Assembly: GCA_022567305.1 (NCBI GenBank)
Contig: JADFHF010000026.1
Span: 1 to 47,528, forward strand
Length of the DNA stretch: 47,528 nt
DNA from: Bacteroidota bacterium
GTDB taxonomy: Bacteria > Bacteroidota > Rhodothermia > Rhodothermales > UBA10348
Direction: 5' to 3'
Under the pieces are notes generated by a model. It saw only the letters and a program-made list of their open reading frames with translations. It was not told where the DNA came from and searched no databases. The translations under genes and the position numbers were made by a program. Numbering within the stretch: the stretch's first letter is position 1; the number at the start of each line of letters is the position of its first letter. Shown one piece after another: positions 28,055 to 36,336 of the stretch.

Positions 28055-28114
28055 GCCCATTTGGTACGAGCGTCATCCTAGTTAGCCCATTTAGTACGGA
28101 GCCGTACTAGTTGG
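28055..28114. repeat. Imperfect 30-base tandem repeat containing an 18-base palindrome
   Basis: Two consecutive copies beginning GCCCATTTGGTACG (28055) and GCCCATTTAGTACG (28085), each 30 bases and each carrying CTAGTT near the end. The second copy includes TAGTACGG (28092-28099), two bases, and CCGTACTA (28102-28109), a perfect 8-base inverted repeat. It could be an operator, a recombination site core or a remnant of a duplicated target. Confidence 0.5.
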
Positions 28115-28440
28115 TTAAACGCGAACAGGACTAAATCAGAAGATGGCCACCGAGTCGGGCCGTATACGGATACACACGAGCGAGCTTCCACGGAAATACG
28201 GGTCTCAACGGTTTTGCGAGCGACTGACGACGTGCGGAAGCGCCGAGTAAATCGAAGTACGCGGTACAAAGTCAAGTCCTCTTGTAACTTCTTGCTTGGC
28301 AGGGGATTACGGGGAGGATTTTCTTTTGTGCGGAGGTCGCCCCCACAGGCTCCCATAAATAGACTTAGCAAAAACAAGAATGGATAAGAGTCTCAAGCCT
28401 GCGAGAAGTGAAGAAGCTATTGACCGCCGATGCTTGGTTG

Positions 28441-28500
28441 CGGCTTTAACGGTTTGCGGATCTGCGGTCGCGAAGCTCATGCAGATCTACGCGTGTTCGG
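28441..28500 (-). repeat. attC-like hairpin element, copy 1 (3' side of the Fic gene)
   Basis: Foldable element of about 58 bases. Forward strand: AAC (28448-28450) pairs with GTT (28495-28497); GCG (28456-28458) with CGC (28490-28492); GATCTGC (28459-28465) with GCAGATC (28481-28487); a two-base bulge TA (28488-28489) and a 15-base loop remain. End boxes read TTTAAC and GTTCGG. Imperfect pairing with extra-helical bases and AAC/GTT ends is the layout of integron attC sites, though the boxes match RYYYAAC/GTTRRRY only in part. A related element lies at 30018-30074, sharing 19 of 22 bases at the AAC end. Confidence 0.4.
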
Positions 28501-28547
28501 TGGCGCGTTTTCAGAGTTCAACTTCAATATCAGCCGTATGATGAAGG

Positions 28548-29723
28548 TTAGTTGCCCCCGGTGGGAGATGCCCCAAGCCCCTCATCAAGAATTCGAAGTT
28601 GATTTGAGTAGACAAACAAGCGGTCTCGCTTTTTTCCGGTCACTTCAGTTGTTATTCCTAATTCTTCCATTCGCTTTAACGCAGCAATAGTGGTTGGCCA
28701 AGTCAATTCGAGGACATGAGCGGCTTTTGTGGGGCTAACAAGGATTCGTTGCTTCAACAGCTCATATACTTTGATGGCAGAGGGAGCAGCTCGGCCAAGT
28801 GATTCTACTTTGATTCGGTCGACCTGAAAAAGATCATGAAGCGCCTCAGCCGTCTTCGTTGCCTCAACGGCCACTGATTCGACTGCAATCAGAAAGAACC
28901 TCAACCATCCTTCCCAATCTCCTTTAGTTCTTACTCTTTGAAGGGCTTCATAATAATCTGCACGATTTTCCTTGAAATACAGGCTGATGTAGAAATATGG
29001 CTGAGGTAGAAGTCCCTCAACTACTAGGATCAAGCTGATGAGCAGTCTTCCTACTCTTCCGTTCCCGTCAAGGAATGGGTGAATCGTTTCAAATTGGGAA
29101 TGAATAAGTCCAGCCTTTACGAGCGTCGGAGTTTGTCCAAATTCATCATGAAGGAATTTTTCAAGATTATCGAGCCCTGGCATGACTTCGTTTGGCGGTG
29201 GGGGCACATATACAGCGTTACCAGGCCTAGTACCACCGAGCCAGTTTTGGGAAGTTCTGAATTCCCCTGGTGTCTGTCTGCTCCCGCGTCCGCCTGATAG
29301 AATCTTACGATGGATTTCCCTGATTAATCTGAGAGATAGCGGTAGAGTCCCTTGCTGTATCTCGTCTACCGCGTACAGAAGAGCTTTAACGTATCTGGAG
29401 ACCTCTTCTACATCATTGATTGGCGTCCCAGGCACCGCTGTATTTTCGTATTCAAGCAGATCTGAAAGTGTTGATTGCGTTCCTTCGATCTGGCTCGATA
29501 AAACTGCCTCCTTCCGGATATACATGTACAGCAACCCATCTGGATCTAGACGCTCCGATGCACCACGGAGTCTACCCACGGCATAAGCCGCTGCTTCTTG
29601 AAGCCGGGCCAATTCACCATCAATTACGATTGCCGGATTTGGTGGTAGTGTTGCGGGGATGAATGCAGAATACCCTTCAGGACCAGCTTGTTGCCGCAAA
29701 AATTTTCCAGCTCGATTACTCAC
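28548..29723 (-). CDS. Fic-family AMP transferase with N-terminal inhibitory helix
   Basis: 391-residue Fic/DOC-family protein; these enzymes usually transfer AMP from ATP to a target hydroxyl. The Fic motif is complete: HPFLDGNGRVGR. An N-terminal inhibitory segment SSQIEG fits the class-II [S/T]xxxE[G/N] pattern, so it is predicted to be self-inhibited. Residues about 315-380 look like a winged-helix domain (SPTKAAHVLELTWPTTIAALKRMEELG), as in many DNA-binding Fic proteins. A GTG at 29723 is the start: GGAAGGA lies about seven bases upstream. It lies alone on the minus strand, flanked on both sides by similar hairpin elements, and looks horizontally acquired. It may be a stand-alone toxin or regulator; no antitoxin gene (FicA-like) is adjacent. 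Confidence 0.93.
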   Translation of the reverse strand: MSNRAGKFLRQQAGPEGYSAFIPATLPPNPAIVIDGELARLQEAAAYAVGRLRGASERLDPDGLLYMYIRKEAVLSSQIEGTQSTLSDLLEYENTAVPGTPINDVEEVSRYVKALLYAVDEIQQGTLPLSLRLIREIHRKILSGGRGSRQTPGEFRTSQNWLGGTRPGNAVYVPPPPNEVMPGLDNLEKFLHDEFGQTPTLVKAGLIHSQFETIHPFLDGNGRVGRLLISLILVVEGLLPQPYFYISLYFKENRADYYEALQRVRTKGDWEGWLRFFLIAVESVAVEATKTAEALHDLFQVDRIKVESLGRAAPSAIKVYELLKQRILVSPTKAAHVLELTWPTTIAALKRMEELGITTEVTGKKRDRLFVYSNQLRILDEGLGASPTGGN

Positions 29724-30017
29724 TTAATTCCTTCCGAGCTTTTGATAGTCTTTGTCACTGTCAAAAGATAACAACGTATGTTTTGATAATAACTTTCGAA
29801 CTACTCAAGTTCTTGATAAGGATTGCCGCTATGACAACATAATCCCATAATTTTATATAGGAGGTGATGAAGTTTCGGTCTGGCAGCATTCCAAGCCTAA
29901 CGTAAAGATGACTGCACGCTTCAAGAATCATCCCCAGAAAACAAGAACAAGACAGGAGGATGTTCCTGTAGAATCAGGCAACTGAGATTCAAGGGCTTAG
30001 AGCAAAGATTTCCGCGC
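29724..30017. other. AT-rich upstream region of the Fic gene
   Basis: About 290 bases, AT-richer than its surroundings near 29750-29860, which probably holds the Fic promoter on the minus strand. On the plus strand AGGAGGTG precedes an ATG at 29867 that opens only 12 codons before TAA; this is a striking Shine-Dalgarno but the peptide is too short to call. Nothing else recognised. Confidence 0.4.
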
Positions 30018-30074
30018 CCCCTAACAGTTTACGGATCTGCGGCTGTGAAGCGCACACAGAATGCGCAGGTTAGT
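30018..30074 (-). repeat. attC-like hairpin element, copy 2 (5' side of the Fic gene)
   Basis: About 57 bases. Forward strand: CTAAC (30021-30025) pairs with GTTAG (30069-30073); CTGCG (30037-30041) with CGCAG (30064-30068); CTGTG (30043-30047) with CACAG (30055-30059); loop AAGCGCA. Bulges are unequal (11 bases on one side, none on the other; 1 versus 4 inside). It shares CGGATCTGCGG and the spaced TAAC with copy 1, while the opposite arm differs in sequence but still pairs. Conserved structure with diverged sequence is what attC sites show, but the end boxes are only partial matches. Confidence 0.4.
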
Positions 30075-30084
30075 ATGCGTACAA

Positions 30085-30270
30085 TATTTCATCATCCATT
30101 CCCGGGACGAGGCCATGAAAAAATTCCCCATACAGCCGGGTGATATGGAAATCACCTGTGCAGACATCGGGCCGTTGAATTCTCTTACTGGATATGCTCC
30201 GGCGACGCCGATGAAGGATGGACTGAAGCGATTCGTCGCCTTGTACCGGGAGTTCCACTCGATCGAATAG
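30085..30270 (+). pseudogene. 3' stub of a UDP-glucuronate-4-epimerase-type gene
   Basis: The reading frame ending at TAG 30268-30270 encodes the last 50-60 residues of an extended SDR nucleotide-sugar epimerase: IQPGDMEITCADIGPL, then TGYAPATPMKDGLKRF and VALYREFH, closely matching the 'MQPGDV..TYAD...GY.P.TP...G...FV.WYR' tail of UDP-glucuronate epimerases. The Rossmann N-terminus with GxxGxxG and YxxxK is absent; upstream sequence becomes unrelated at the attC-like element (to 30074). An ATG at 30115 exists but a stand-alone tail cannot be functional. It is likely the remains of a polysaccharide-locus gene cut by the event that brought in the Fic segment. Confidence 0.7.
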
Positions 30271-30293
30271 TTACGTTGATGTTCAGAGTTCTA

Positions 30294-31856
30294 TCACTCG
30301 CGCAGGCGTTCTTCGGTCGGCTTTTTATTGTTCGTCCAGGTGACTCCAAACATGCCCCCGATTGAATTTTCGTAAAGCTCACCCATGTCGAGAGCGACCG
30401 CAGCGCTGAAGCTCAACTGATCGTGGATGGGCAACGGGCCATTCACTTCAAGTAGAAAAGAATACTGATCGAGGCGACCGGTGAAGTACTGCGGATTACC
30501 GGTACACCCATCGTCTGTGCAGTCGTCCCGGGTGCCGTAATTGCGGCTGTAGGTCGCTAGCGCTCTGTACTGAAACTGTCCGGGTAGATCGCCTTCAAGA
30601 CCGACGTGGTGTGCGATAAGTATAGTATTCTTGACGGGAAAGGTCACCGCCCCGTCCGAGAATAGGAGGGGATTGCCGAGTGTTCGACCTCGGTGTGTCC
30701 AACCGGTACGGTAGACAGAGTTCGCATAGTAGCCGGAGAAGTCCGTGCGAGGATCTCCGGCCACTCGGTCGCCCTGCCGCTTGGTATAGATGAACTCCCA
30801 GACGGCGTGGTTGATGAGTTTCGGCGACCCCTTTCGCTTGAGAGATAGGCCCCATATGCCGTCCAGAGAATTTCGAAATCTCAGATCGGATTGAGCCTCC
30901 ATGTAGAATTGGCGGTAGAGAAGCGCTCGAACCTGTTTAAGATTGAACTTAAGACTGAAATCGACCGCAGCGACGGAGTTGCCGAGCGTTCCTGTTGGCT
31001 CTGTTTCCAGTGTGGCGCCTTCCCCCGATTGACCGAAAACGATGTTGATATAGTCCGATAAACCAGTCGGTATTTTCCCGAACTCAGGATGGCTGCCACC
31101 CCAGACAACGGCATGTATCATACCGGCGTAGCCTAGTACGGGAAAATCCGCTGGCCCGAATACTCGGAGATGAAGCGATTTTTCGTGCAGGAATGGATTC
31201 TTGACGAAGCGGTCGCCACCCATCCACCCGTGACTCCAGTGGCCCTTGAAAGCAATGAGCCCAAACGTGCCCGGAAGATCGATGAATTCGGGAGTTTCGA
31301 GACTGATGCGAGGAATCGTCGCGGCATTAGAACTGATCACCATAGACCCGATTGAGAGGGTCGAGTCCACCAGGCCCGCCGTGTGTTCGCGCCAACCAAG
31401 CGTGAGTTCAAAAGCTTTGTGCCGAACCGATCCGAAGAGTTGGTGGAAGAAGGCTGATTCGTTGGAGCTCGCTCGGGCGATGACGTCGACTGCTACGGTA
31501 GAGTGCCAGTTGCGAGATCGTTGGTACGTGTAGCTTGCGTCGACGCGGGCAAATACGCCTGAACCCGAGGGATCAACGATGCCGTTGCGGTTGGTAATGA
31601 TCCAGAAGGGTTGACTAGCCGCGTCTGAGGCGGTAGCGACTGTTTGAGCTTTAAGGCGGAGGAATTTGACTTGTGCGGAGGAAGATTGAGGATAATTCAG
31701 GACAGTCAATAGAACGAGCAACAAAATGACCGTGCCTGTATGCGACAACCTGGGCTTCAGGAGACAGCGTCTCAAATTAGCGGCACCCGGATCATCCTGT
31801 GCTTGGTCGTCAGGCGTGATGTGGGAAAAACGTGTCGAATCCTTTTCTGGGGACAT
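30294..31856 (-). CDS. Capsule assembly Wzi-family outer-membrane protein
   Basis: 520 residues. A hydrophobic export segment lies at about 40-62 (TGTVILLLVLLTVLNYPQSSSAQ) after an unusually long N-terminal leader, so the true start may be nearer the signal. The mature part starts with the family's ASQPFWIITNRNGIVD and continues as a beta-barrel with repeated aromatic strands (GLIAFKGHWSHGWMGGDRFVKNPFLHEKSLHLRV, with HEKSLHLR especially typical of Bacteroidota Wzi-like proteins). Wzi proteins bind surface polysaccharide at the cell surface. Its place at the edge of a polysaccharide locus supports that role. It converges on the epimerase stub, 23 bases apart. Confidence 0.82.
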   Translation of the reverse strand: MSPEKDSTRFSHITPDDQAQDDPGAANLRRCLLKPRLSHTGTVILLLVLLTVLNYPQSSSAQVKFLRLKAQTVATASDAASQPFWIITNRNGIVDPSGSGVFARVDASYTYQRSRNWHSTVAVDVIARASSNESAFFHQLFGSVRHKAFELTLGWREHTAGLVDSTLSIGSMVISSNAATIPRISLETPEFIDLPGTFGLIAFKGHWSHGWMGGDRFVKNPFLHEKSLHLRVFGPADFPVLGYAGMIHAVVWGGSHPEFGKIPTGLSDYINIVFGQSGEGATLETEPTGTLGNSVAAVDFSLKFNLKQVRALLYRQFYMEAQSDLRFRNSLDGIWGLSLKRKGSPKLINHAVWEFIYTKRQGDRVAGDPRTDFSGYYANSVYRTGWTHRGRTLGNPLLFSDGAVTFPVKNTILIAHHVGLEGDLPGQFQYRALATYSRNYGTRDDCTDDGCTGNPQYFTGRLDQYSFLLEVNGPLPIHDQLSFSAAVALDMGELYENSIGGMFGVTWTNNKKPTEERLRE

Positions 31857-31907
31857 CGAAAAAGTAGAAGTGCCGATTCCGCAATATAGGATTGTTACTA
31901 GTGAAGT

Positions 31908-32282
31908 TTAGAACCGCTCATCCGGCGTGACTTCATATTCTGTACCAGAGTCCATGTTAGTCTGAGCGCGGGTTGAGAGTTGTTTTGTTCGTGAATCCGC
32001 GGCAGGTTTCGGGCCTCGTTTCTTCAGCGCAAGACCTTCGAGCACGTCTTGATCTCGTTTGCGACACCACCCTCCCAATGTAGAACGTTCGAGGCCTACT
32101 CCGCGACGGACCGCTTCCAGATCTCGAGGCTTCATGCAGTGATCCGCTTCGACAAATAGGCACAGTCCGTACATGGCTGAGAACCGTTCGAACTGGGCCG
32201 TGGCTACAACCTCGCTCTCTTCCGATTCTTTCTTGCTCACTCCGTTTGTGAACTCTTCTGTGGATATCTGTACTGACGGCAA
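31908..32282 (-). CDS. Small helix-turn-helix protein, possible transposase remnant
   Basis: 124 residues if read from a TTG at 32282; internal ATG starts exist. The centre contains KPRDLEAVRRGVGLERSTLGGWCRKRD, which reads as a helix-turn-helix, and LKKRGPKPA, a motif often seen just after the HTH in insertion-sequence orfA products. No catalytic DDE part follows. It may be a decayed insertion sequence at the border of the polysaccharide locus, or a small regulator. No terminal inverted repeats or target duplication were found by eye. Confidence 0.4.
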   Translation of the reverse strand: MPSVQISTEEFTNGVSKKESEESEVVATAQFERFSAMYGLCLFVEADHCMKPRDLEAVRRGVGLERSTLGGWCRKRDQDVLEGLALKKRGPKPAADSRTKQLSTRAQTNMDSGTEYEVTPDERF

Positions 32283-32533
32283 GCTAATCCTCTTGCGCCC
32301 TCCCCAGCGACCGTTAAGCAGATAGATTCTACATTAATTTACATGCAAGAAAGAGGCTCATCATTTGAGGCACGGAGGGCCGGCGCAAGTCACCCCGAGA
32401 GAAGTTAGCTTAGTTGCATGAGTTATGTGTGGACAACTCCTTATTCATTGACAAGACCTCAAGGCCAACGGCTTGAAGGGAAGGCCATGTGTAATTTCAA
32501 TTTCAGGAAAATTGCAAACGTTACGCGAGCAGT

Positions 32534-35506
32534 GTGAATATCGTTTTGAAAGAGCGAAAGTCTGAAAGAGAACTGCGTCCGTCTTCTGTGCCACCCAAAT
32601 TCAAGCCCAGCTTCGCGAGTGAGGTCTCTGTGTTAATACGCAGCCAGGTCATCATATCAGTTCTCGCTGTAGGCATTTCTATTATTATGGCTCGGGCGCT
32701 GGGTGCTGAAGGAAGGGGGTACTTTGCCCTTTCCCTGTTGCTCCCCTCCATGCTTGTTGCATTTTCTGACTTCGGAATCGGGACTGCCGGGATTCGATTC
32801 GCAGCTATGGGACGCTGGCCCGCGTCAGATATACTTGCCAGTCATGCCCTTGCCGGAGCGGCGCGGGTGCTTATTACCGGCATCATCGGTTTCGCGTTGA
32901 TTGCTTTTGCGCGCGATATGCTTTTTCCGGGTGTTCCTGCTGGGTTTTTAGTTCTGGGACTCCTGCAACTCGTACCATCCGTTGTAGCTGGATTTGTCCT
33001 TCCAATTCTTCTGGGCGTCGGGTTATCGGCGACGTACAGCCGCCTCCTCGTGCTCAGCTCTGCAGTCGCGTTCGGTGCGCTTAGCGCCGGATGGGTGATC
33101 GCAGGTCTAGATGTACGTACTGCGCTCCTGCTCCAGCTTGCAGCGGGTATTGTAACCTCGATGGTGATCTGGAGAAAGGCGAGCCGGGCAGTCGGCGGGC
33201 TCGGTCGTCCAAATGTGCGCTACCTTGCGGAGGCCTTTCAATTCGGGGCGGGTGTGTATGCATCGAGTGTGGCATCGTTTGCAAACATGCGGCTGATCTT
33301 GTTGCTCATTAGTGGTTACGCTGGGGTGGCAGCTGTCGGCCTATATACGATTGCGCAGACCGCTACGGACCGGGTGTACCTTTTGGCAGACGCCATGGGG
33401 ACAATATTGATGCCTCGTGTCGCAGAAAACCCGGAGCAAAATAGCACCCGGCTCACCCCCATTGTGTTCCGAATAGCCCTCGTTGTTGGCGCGGCAGTCT
33501 CGATCGGACTGGCGCTTGTTGCGGATTGGCTCGTGCGACTCCTCTTTACAGATGCGTTCAGCGGTACGGTACCCGCACTGCGCCTCCTGTTGGTGGCTGT
33601 TGTGCTCTCCAGCGGTTGGAGGGTGCTTTTCCAGGATCTTAATGGACGGGGTCATTCGGTGCAGACTGCAATCGTGACCGGCGCCGCAGCTGTGGTAGGC
33701 CTTGGACTAGCGATCGCACTTCTACCTCGGTTTGGCATCGAAGGTGCTGCGTGGTCAGCGATCGCCTCTGCAGGAGTGTCGTTGCTTGCTGGTGTTTGGT
33801 TGTTTGGACACAATGGCAGTGGAAGTAAGGGAGTCGCCACTTTGTTCATACCGAGTGGGCGCGAACGCCAACTCGTCGTGCGCTTGTTGCGCGGTATCGC
33901 TTACGCAGTGCGGTTTAGCCCGGGCTTTGCGTGGGCGCTCGTAAGAGCCTATCTGTTAGATGGTCTTGCCTTGCGCCTGGTTGCCCTGGTCGCGCCGTTC
34001 CGGCGGCGCGTCGCCGATGTCGCGGACTGGATGAAAACACCTGGTGCGATTCACCGCGCACGACAATCGCAGGCAGCAATTGCCACGCGGGCTCTCTCGG
34101 TGCCGGTCGTACAACTCGATGCTCTTGGTTTGCCAGATGATGCGATTGAGGCTGTGCACGACGCGAGCCGCGACGGTCAGCCCGTGGTGCTCGGCGAATT
34201 CGACCATTACGGTTGGTTAATTCCGACGTACGGTCCCATTGAGGGCATGCGATGTACGACAGCAGAGGAGGGACGCCCTCGTGTGCGTTGTCGCGTGCGG
34301 TTGGTGGCGACGCCACGCGGAGTCGGCGTCCGGAAAGACTACAAGGGCGCGCGCGCGCGGCGGCGATTTCTTTGCGAGTTGCGCGTTCTGGAGCAGTTGC
34401 GACAGACTGGAGCTAGGGTACCTGAGGTCATGTACATAGACGTTGACGCGCTGACGCTCACGATGACATTCATTCCAGGAATTGACCTTGAACGAGTGCT
34501 GGAAGCTAAGGGTGCGCGCCTTGCCGGTGCCGCGACACGCGAACGCTTGGGCGGAAACCCATCCGATCGAGCGATCTTCGATGAATACATGAACGAGGGA
34601 GCAAAGTTCTCTACACAACTCGATCGTTCGCTCGTAGACTCAATCCACGAACAAATCCGAATCGTTCACCAGCACGGCGTGGAGATATACGACATCAAGT
34701 ATGGGAACGTGGTCATTCATCGCGAAACCGGGCTGACATTTCTCATCGACTTCGATGGGGCGCGACTTTATGAGAATCCGCAAGGACTGGCTTTCCTCGT
34801 CGAACGTGACCGCGATACAGAGAGATTCAATCGCTCATTTGGCACTTGCTATCTCACGTATGACCGCATACGCGACAAACTAAAGCGGCAAGAGTTTCCT
34901 GCGGCAGATCGGATATATGCCTCAACCTACATCGGGCATGGTTTGCGTATTGGGCCGCTGTGGGATCGCGGGACGGGTTTCGGCCGGTGGCACTATATTT
35001 TGAAGCGCAATCTGAACCTTCAGAAGAACCAGCGTGTCCTCTCTCTGGGGTCCAACAACGCGTCGATAGAACTTCATTTGCTTCGCGAGGGTGCGGGAGA
35101 GGTCATTGCATACGAGCGCGACGAAAACTTTGTGGCACAGGGACGATTTTTGGCCGTCGCCTGCGAATGGGCTGACAACCGAGAGTACCGGCTGCGTTTT
35201 GTGCTGGCCGATATGCAAGAGGCAATGAAGGTTGACGGTGACTTCGATTGCGTCTTGGCTCTTTGTTCACTTTATTACTTACCGGAAGAAGATATGCTCC
35301 GTGTCGTCCGGGCGATGGCAGAACGGTCCCCACGGTTTGTGTTTCAGTGCAATATTCGGGAGGGGATTGGGCGAGAAGAATCTGATCAGTATCGTCGGGC
35401 CTCCAAGGAATTCGCTATCTATTTGCTGCACGAAGCCGGCTATTCCTCGGTCAATGTCACAGCGCCAAAGGGTTACTCGAGACCGTTGGTGCAAGGCTTC
35501 ATGTAA
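32534..35506 (+). CDS. Polysaccharide flippase-kinase-methyltransferase fusion
   Basis: 990 residues in one uninterrupted frame with three parts. (1) Residues 1-430: about twelve membrane helices in a MATE/Wzx-like (MVF superfamily) arrangement, starting RSQVIISVLAVGISIIMARALGAEGRG in pieces typical of oligosaccharide flippases. (2) About 580-760: a small protein-kinase-like fold of the WaaP/RIO type, with a candidate nucleotide lysine at K601/K604 (VRKDYKG), catalytic loop YDIKYGN (D720, N725) and metal-binding DFD (D739). (3) About 830-990: a class-I SAM methyltransferase with motif I LSLGSNNAS (836-844). Kinase plus methyltransferase is the make-up of the WbdD O-antigen chain terminator, which phosphorylates then methylates the glycan end. 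A capping exporter is the inference. GTG 32534 start; it heads the plus-strand glycan gene set after a 250-bp intergenic region that has a CAATTT-5-AAATTG palindrome (32498-32514). Confidence 0.82.
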   Translation: MNIVLKERKSERELRPSSVPPKFKPSFASEVSVLIRSQVIISVLAVGISIIMARALGAEGRGYFALSLLLPSMLVAFSDFGIGTAGIRFAAMGRWPASDILASHALAGAARVLITGIIGFALIAFARDMLFPGVPAGFLVLGLLQLVPSVVAGFVLPILLGVGLSATYSRLLVLSSAVAFGALSAGWVIAGLDVRTALLLQLAAGIVTSMVIWRKASRAVGGLGRPNVRYLAEAFQFGAGVYASSVASFANMRLILLLISGYAGVAAVGLYTIAQTATDRVYLLADAMGTILMPRVAENPEQNSTRLTPIVFRIALVVGAAVSIGLALVADWLVRLLFTDAFSGTVPALRLLLVAVVLSSGWRVLFQDLNGRGHSVQTAIVTGAAAVVGLGLAIALLPRFGIEGAAWSAIASAGVSLLAGVWLFGHNGSGSKGVATLFIPSGRERQLVVRLLRGIAYAVRFSPGFAWALVRAYLLDGLALRLVALVAPFRRRVADVADWMKTPGAIHRARQSQAAIATRALSVPVVQLDALGLPDDAIEAVHDASRDGQPVVLGEFDHYGWLIPTYGPIEGMRCTTAEEGRPRVRCRVRLVATPRGVGVRKDYKGARARRRFLCELRVLEQLRQTGARVPEVMYIDVDALTLTMTFIPGIDLERVLEAKGARLAGAATRERLGGNPSDRAIFDEYMNEGAKFSTQLDRSLVDSIHEQIRIVHQHGVEIYDIKYGNVVIHRETGLTFLIDFDGARLYENPQGLAFLVERDRDTERFNRSFGTCYLTYDRIRDKLKRQEFPAADRIYASTYIGHGLRIGPLWDRGTGFGRWHYILKRNLNLQKNQRVLSLGSNNASIELHLLREGAGEVIAYERDENFVAQGRFLAVACEWADNREYRLRFVLADMQEAMKVDGDFDCVLALCSLYYLPEEDMLRVVRAMAERSPRFVFQCNIREGIGREESDQYRRASKEFAIYLLHEAGYSSVNVTAPKGYSRPLVQGFM

Positions 35507-35532
35507 CCAACGCCCTCATAGGAAGGACACAT

Positions 35533-36228
35533 ATGTTGAGTTTCGGAAAACGAGTAGTACGGACAGCTGCACGGAAATTTGGTTATGACATTGTTCGGGT
35601 CGTTGAACCGCGACCAACTCCTCACGTCGCAATTAAGTTTACCGATCTATCTAGGTATCGGCGTATCACGGAGCCCATTCCTGGAATGATAAGTTCGGAG
35701 GCAGCGGAGTTGTTGTATGGAATTTGCGTTACTCAAGATGTCGAGGGAGACGTTCTGGAGATCGGGTCTTGGCAGGGTAAATCTACTTCGTACTTGGCTC
35801 GTGCTGTAAGGGACTCCGGGAATGGACACATGTTTGCAGTAGATCATTTTAGGGGGAACATTGGAAAGGAGGGACTTTATTCAGTCGGCGATGGGCTAGA
35901 AAATCTTCAGGCGCAGTTTGAGGATAATATGAAAGCAATTGGCCTCCAGCATGTGATTACTACTCTTCCCTACTTTAGCGAGCAGGCATATGAGCACTTG
36001 GACAATTGTGTTCTTCGATTATTGTTTATAGACGGTGATCACAGTGAGTCCGGTGTGAGGAAAGACATACAACTTTATTGTCCGCTTGTGCGAGCTGGTG
36101 GAATTGTTGTGTTCGATGATTTTGACATTACGTTTCCGGGCCTCGTATCAGCGGTAGTCGAGTGGGTAGAACACCAGGATCCACGTTCAGTTTTTGTCCG
36201 TGGAAATATGCTTGTCTGTAAGCTATAA
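35533..36228 (+). CDS. Class-I SAM-dependent methyltransferase (Methyltransf_24 type)
   Basis: 231 residues. SAM-binding motif LEIGSWQGKSTSYLA, acidic motif MFAVDHF, and FIDGDHSESGVRKDI followed by GGIVVFDDFD, the pattern of CmcI/macrocin-type O-methyltransferases that act on sugars or small molecules. AGGAAGG sits 6 bases before the ATG. It follows the fusion gene by 26 bases and so likely shares its transcript. The sugar position methylated cannot be told. The N-terminal 40 residues are a non-conserved lead. Confidence 0.85.
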   Translation: MLSFGKRVVRTAARKFGYDIVRVVEPRPTPHVAIKFTDLSRYRRITEPIPGMISSEAAELLYGICVTQDVEGDVLEIGSWQGKSTSYLARAVRDSGNGHMFAVDHFRGNIGKEGLYSVGDGLENLQAQFEDNMKAIGLQHVITTLPYFSEQAYEHLDNCVLRLLFIDGDHSESGVRKDIQLYCPLVRAGGIVVFDDFDITFPGLVSAVVEWVEHQDPRSVFVRGNMLVCKL

Positions 36229-36336
36229 CTCACCGTTGACGATTCCGTTTTGCCAAGAGTGTTTGCCTTACGGTACCGTGTCCTGGTTACCTCATGGTTA
36301 ATTCATCGAAATTGAGATGATCAAGGAGCGGGAGCC

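Larger units (their letters stand above)
27992..28547. other. Gene-poor junction with repeats
   Basis: About 550 bases with no gene I can support. A minus-strand frame (28078-28377) begins with a lipobox-like MFLLSLFMGACGG but its remainder is arginine/serine-rich without any family likeness, so it is not called. The stretch contains the 30-base tandem repeat, an 18-base palindrome and the first attC-like hairpin, all listed separately. It marks the change from the core-like left part to the accessory right part. Confidence 0.5.

Noticed and set aside
28117-28290. CAACGGTTTTGCGAGC (near 28206) as another copy of the hairpin element
   Set aside because: Similar only for about 15 bases at one end; no pairing arm could be found.
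28078-28377. Minus-strand frame of 99 codons starting with a lipobox-like sequence (FMGACGG)
   Set aside because: After the first 20 residues it is arginine/serine-rich without family pattern, overlaps the tandem repeat and has no clear ribosome site; likely a chance frame.
28430-28690. Plus-strand frame of 86 codons across the hairpin element
   Set aside because: It runs antisense into the Fic gene and through the foldable element; composition is not protein-like.
29861-29905. Strong AGGAGGTG followed by ATG and 12 codons
   Set aside because: Too short to support as a gene and no attenuator-like stem or repeated codon follows; noted only in the intergenic entry.
29890-30026. GCCTAAC near 29896 as a third attC end box
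   Set aside because: A perfect RYYYAAC by sequence, but no matching GTTRRRY partner or foldable arm was found within range.
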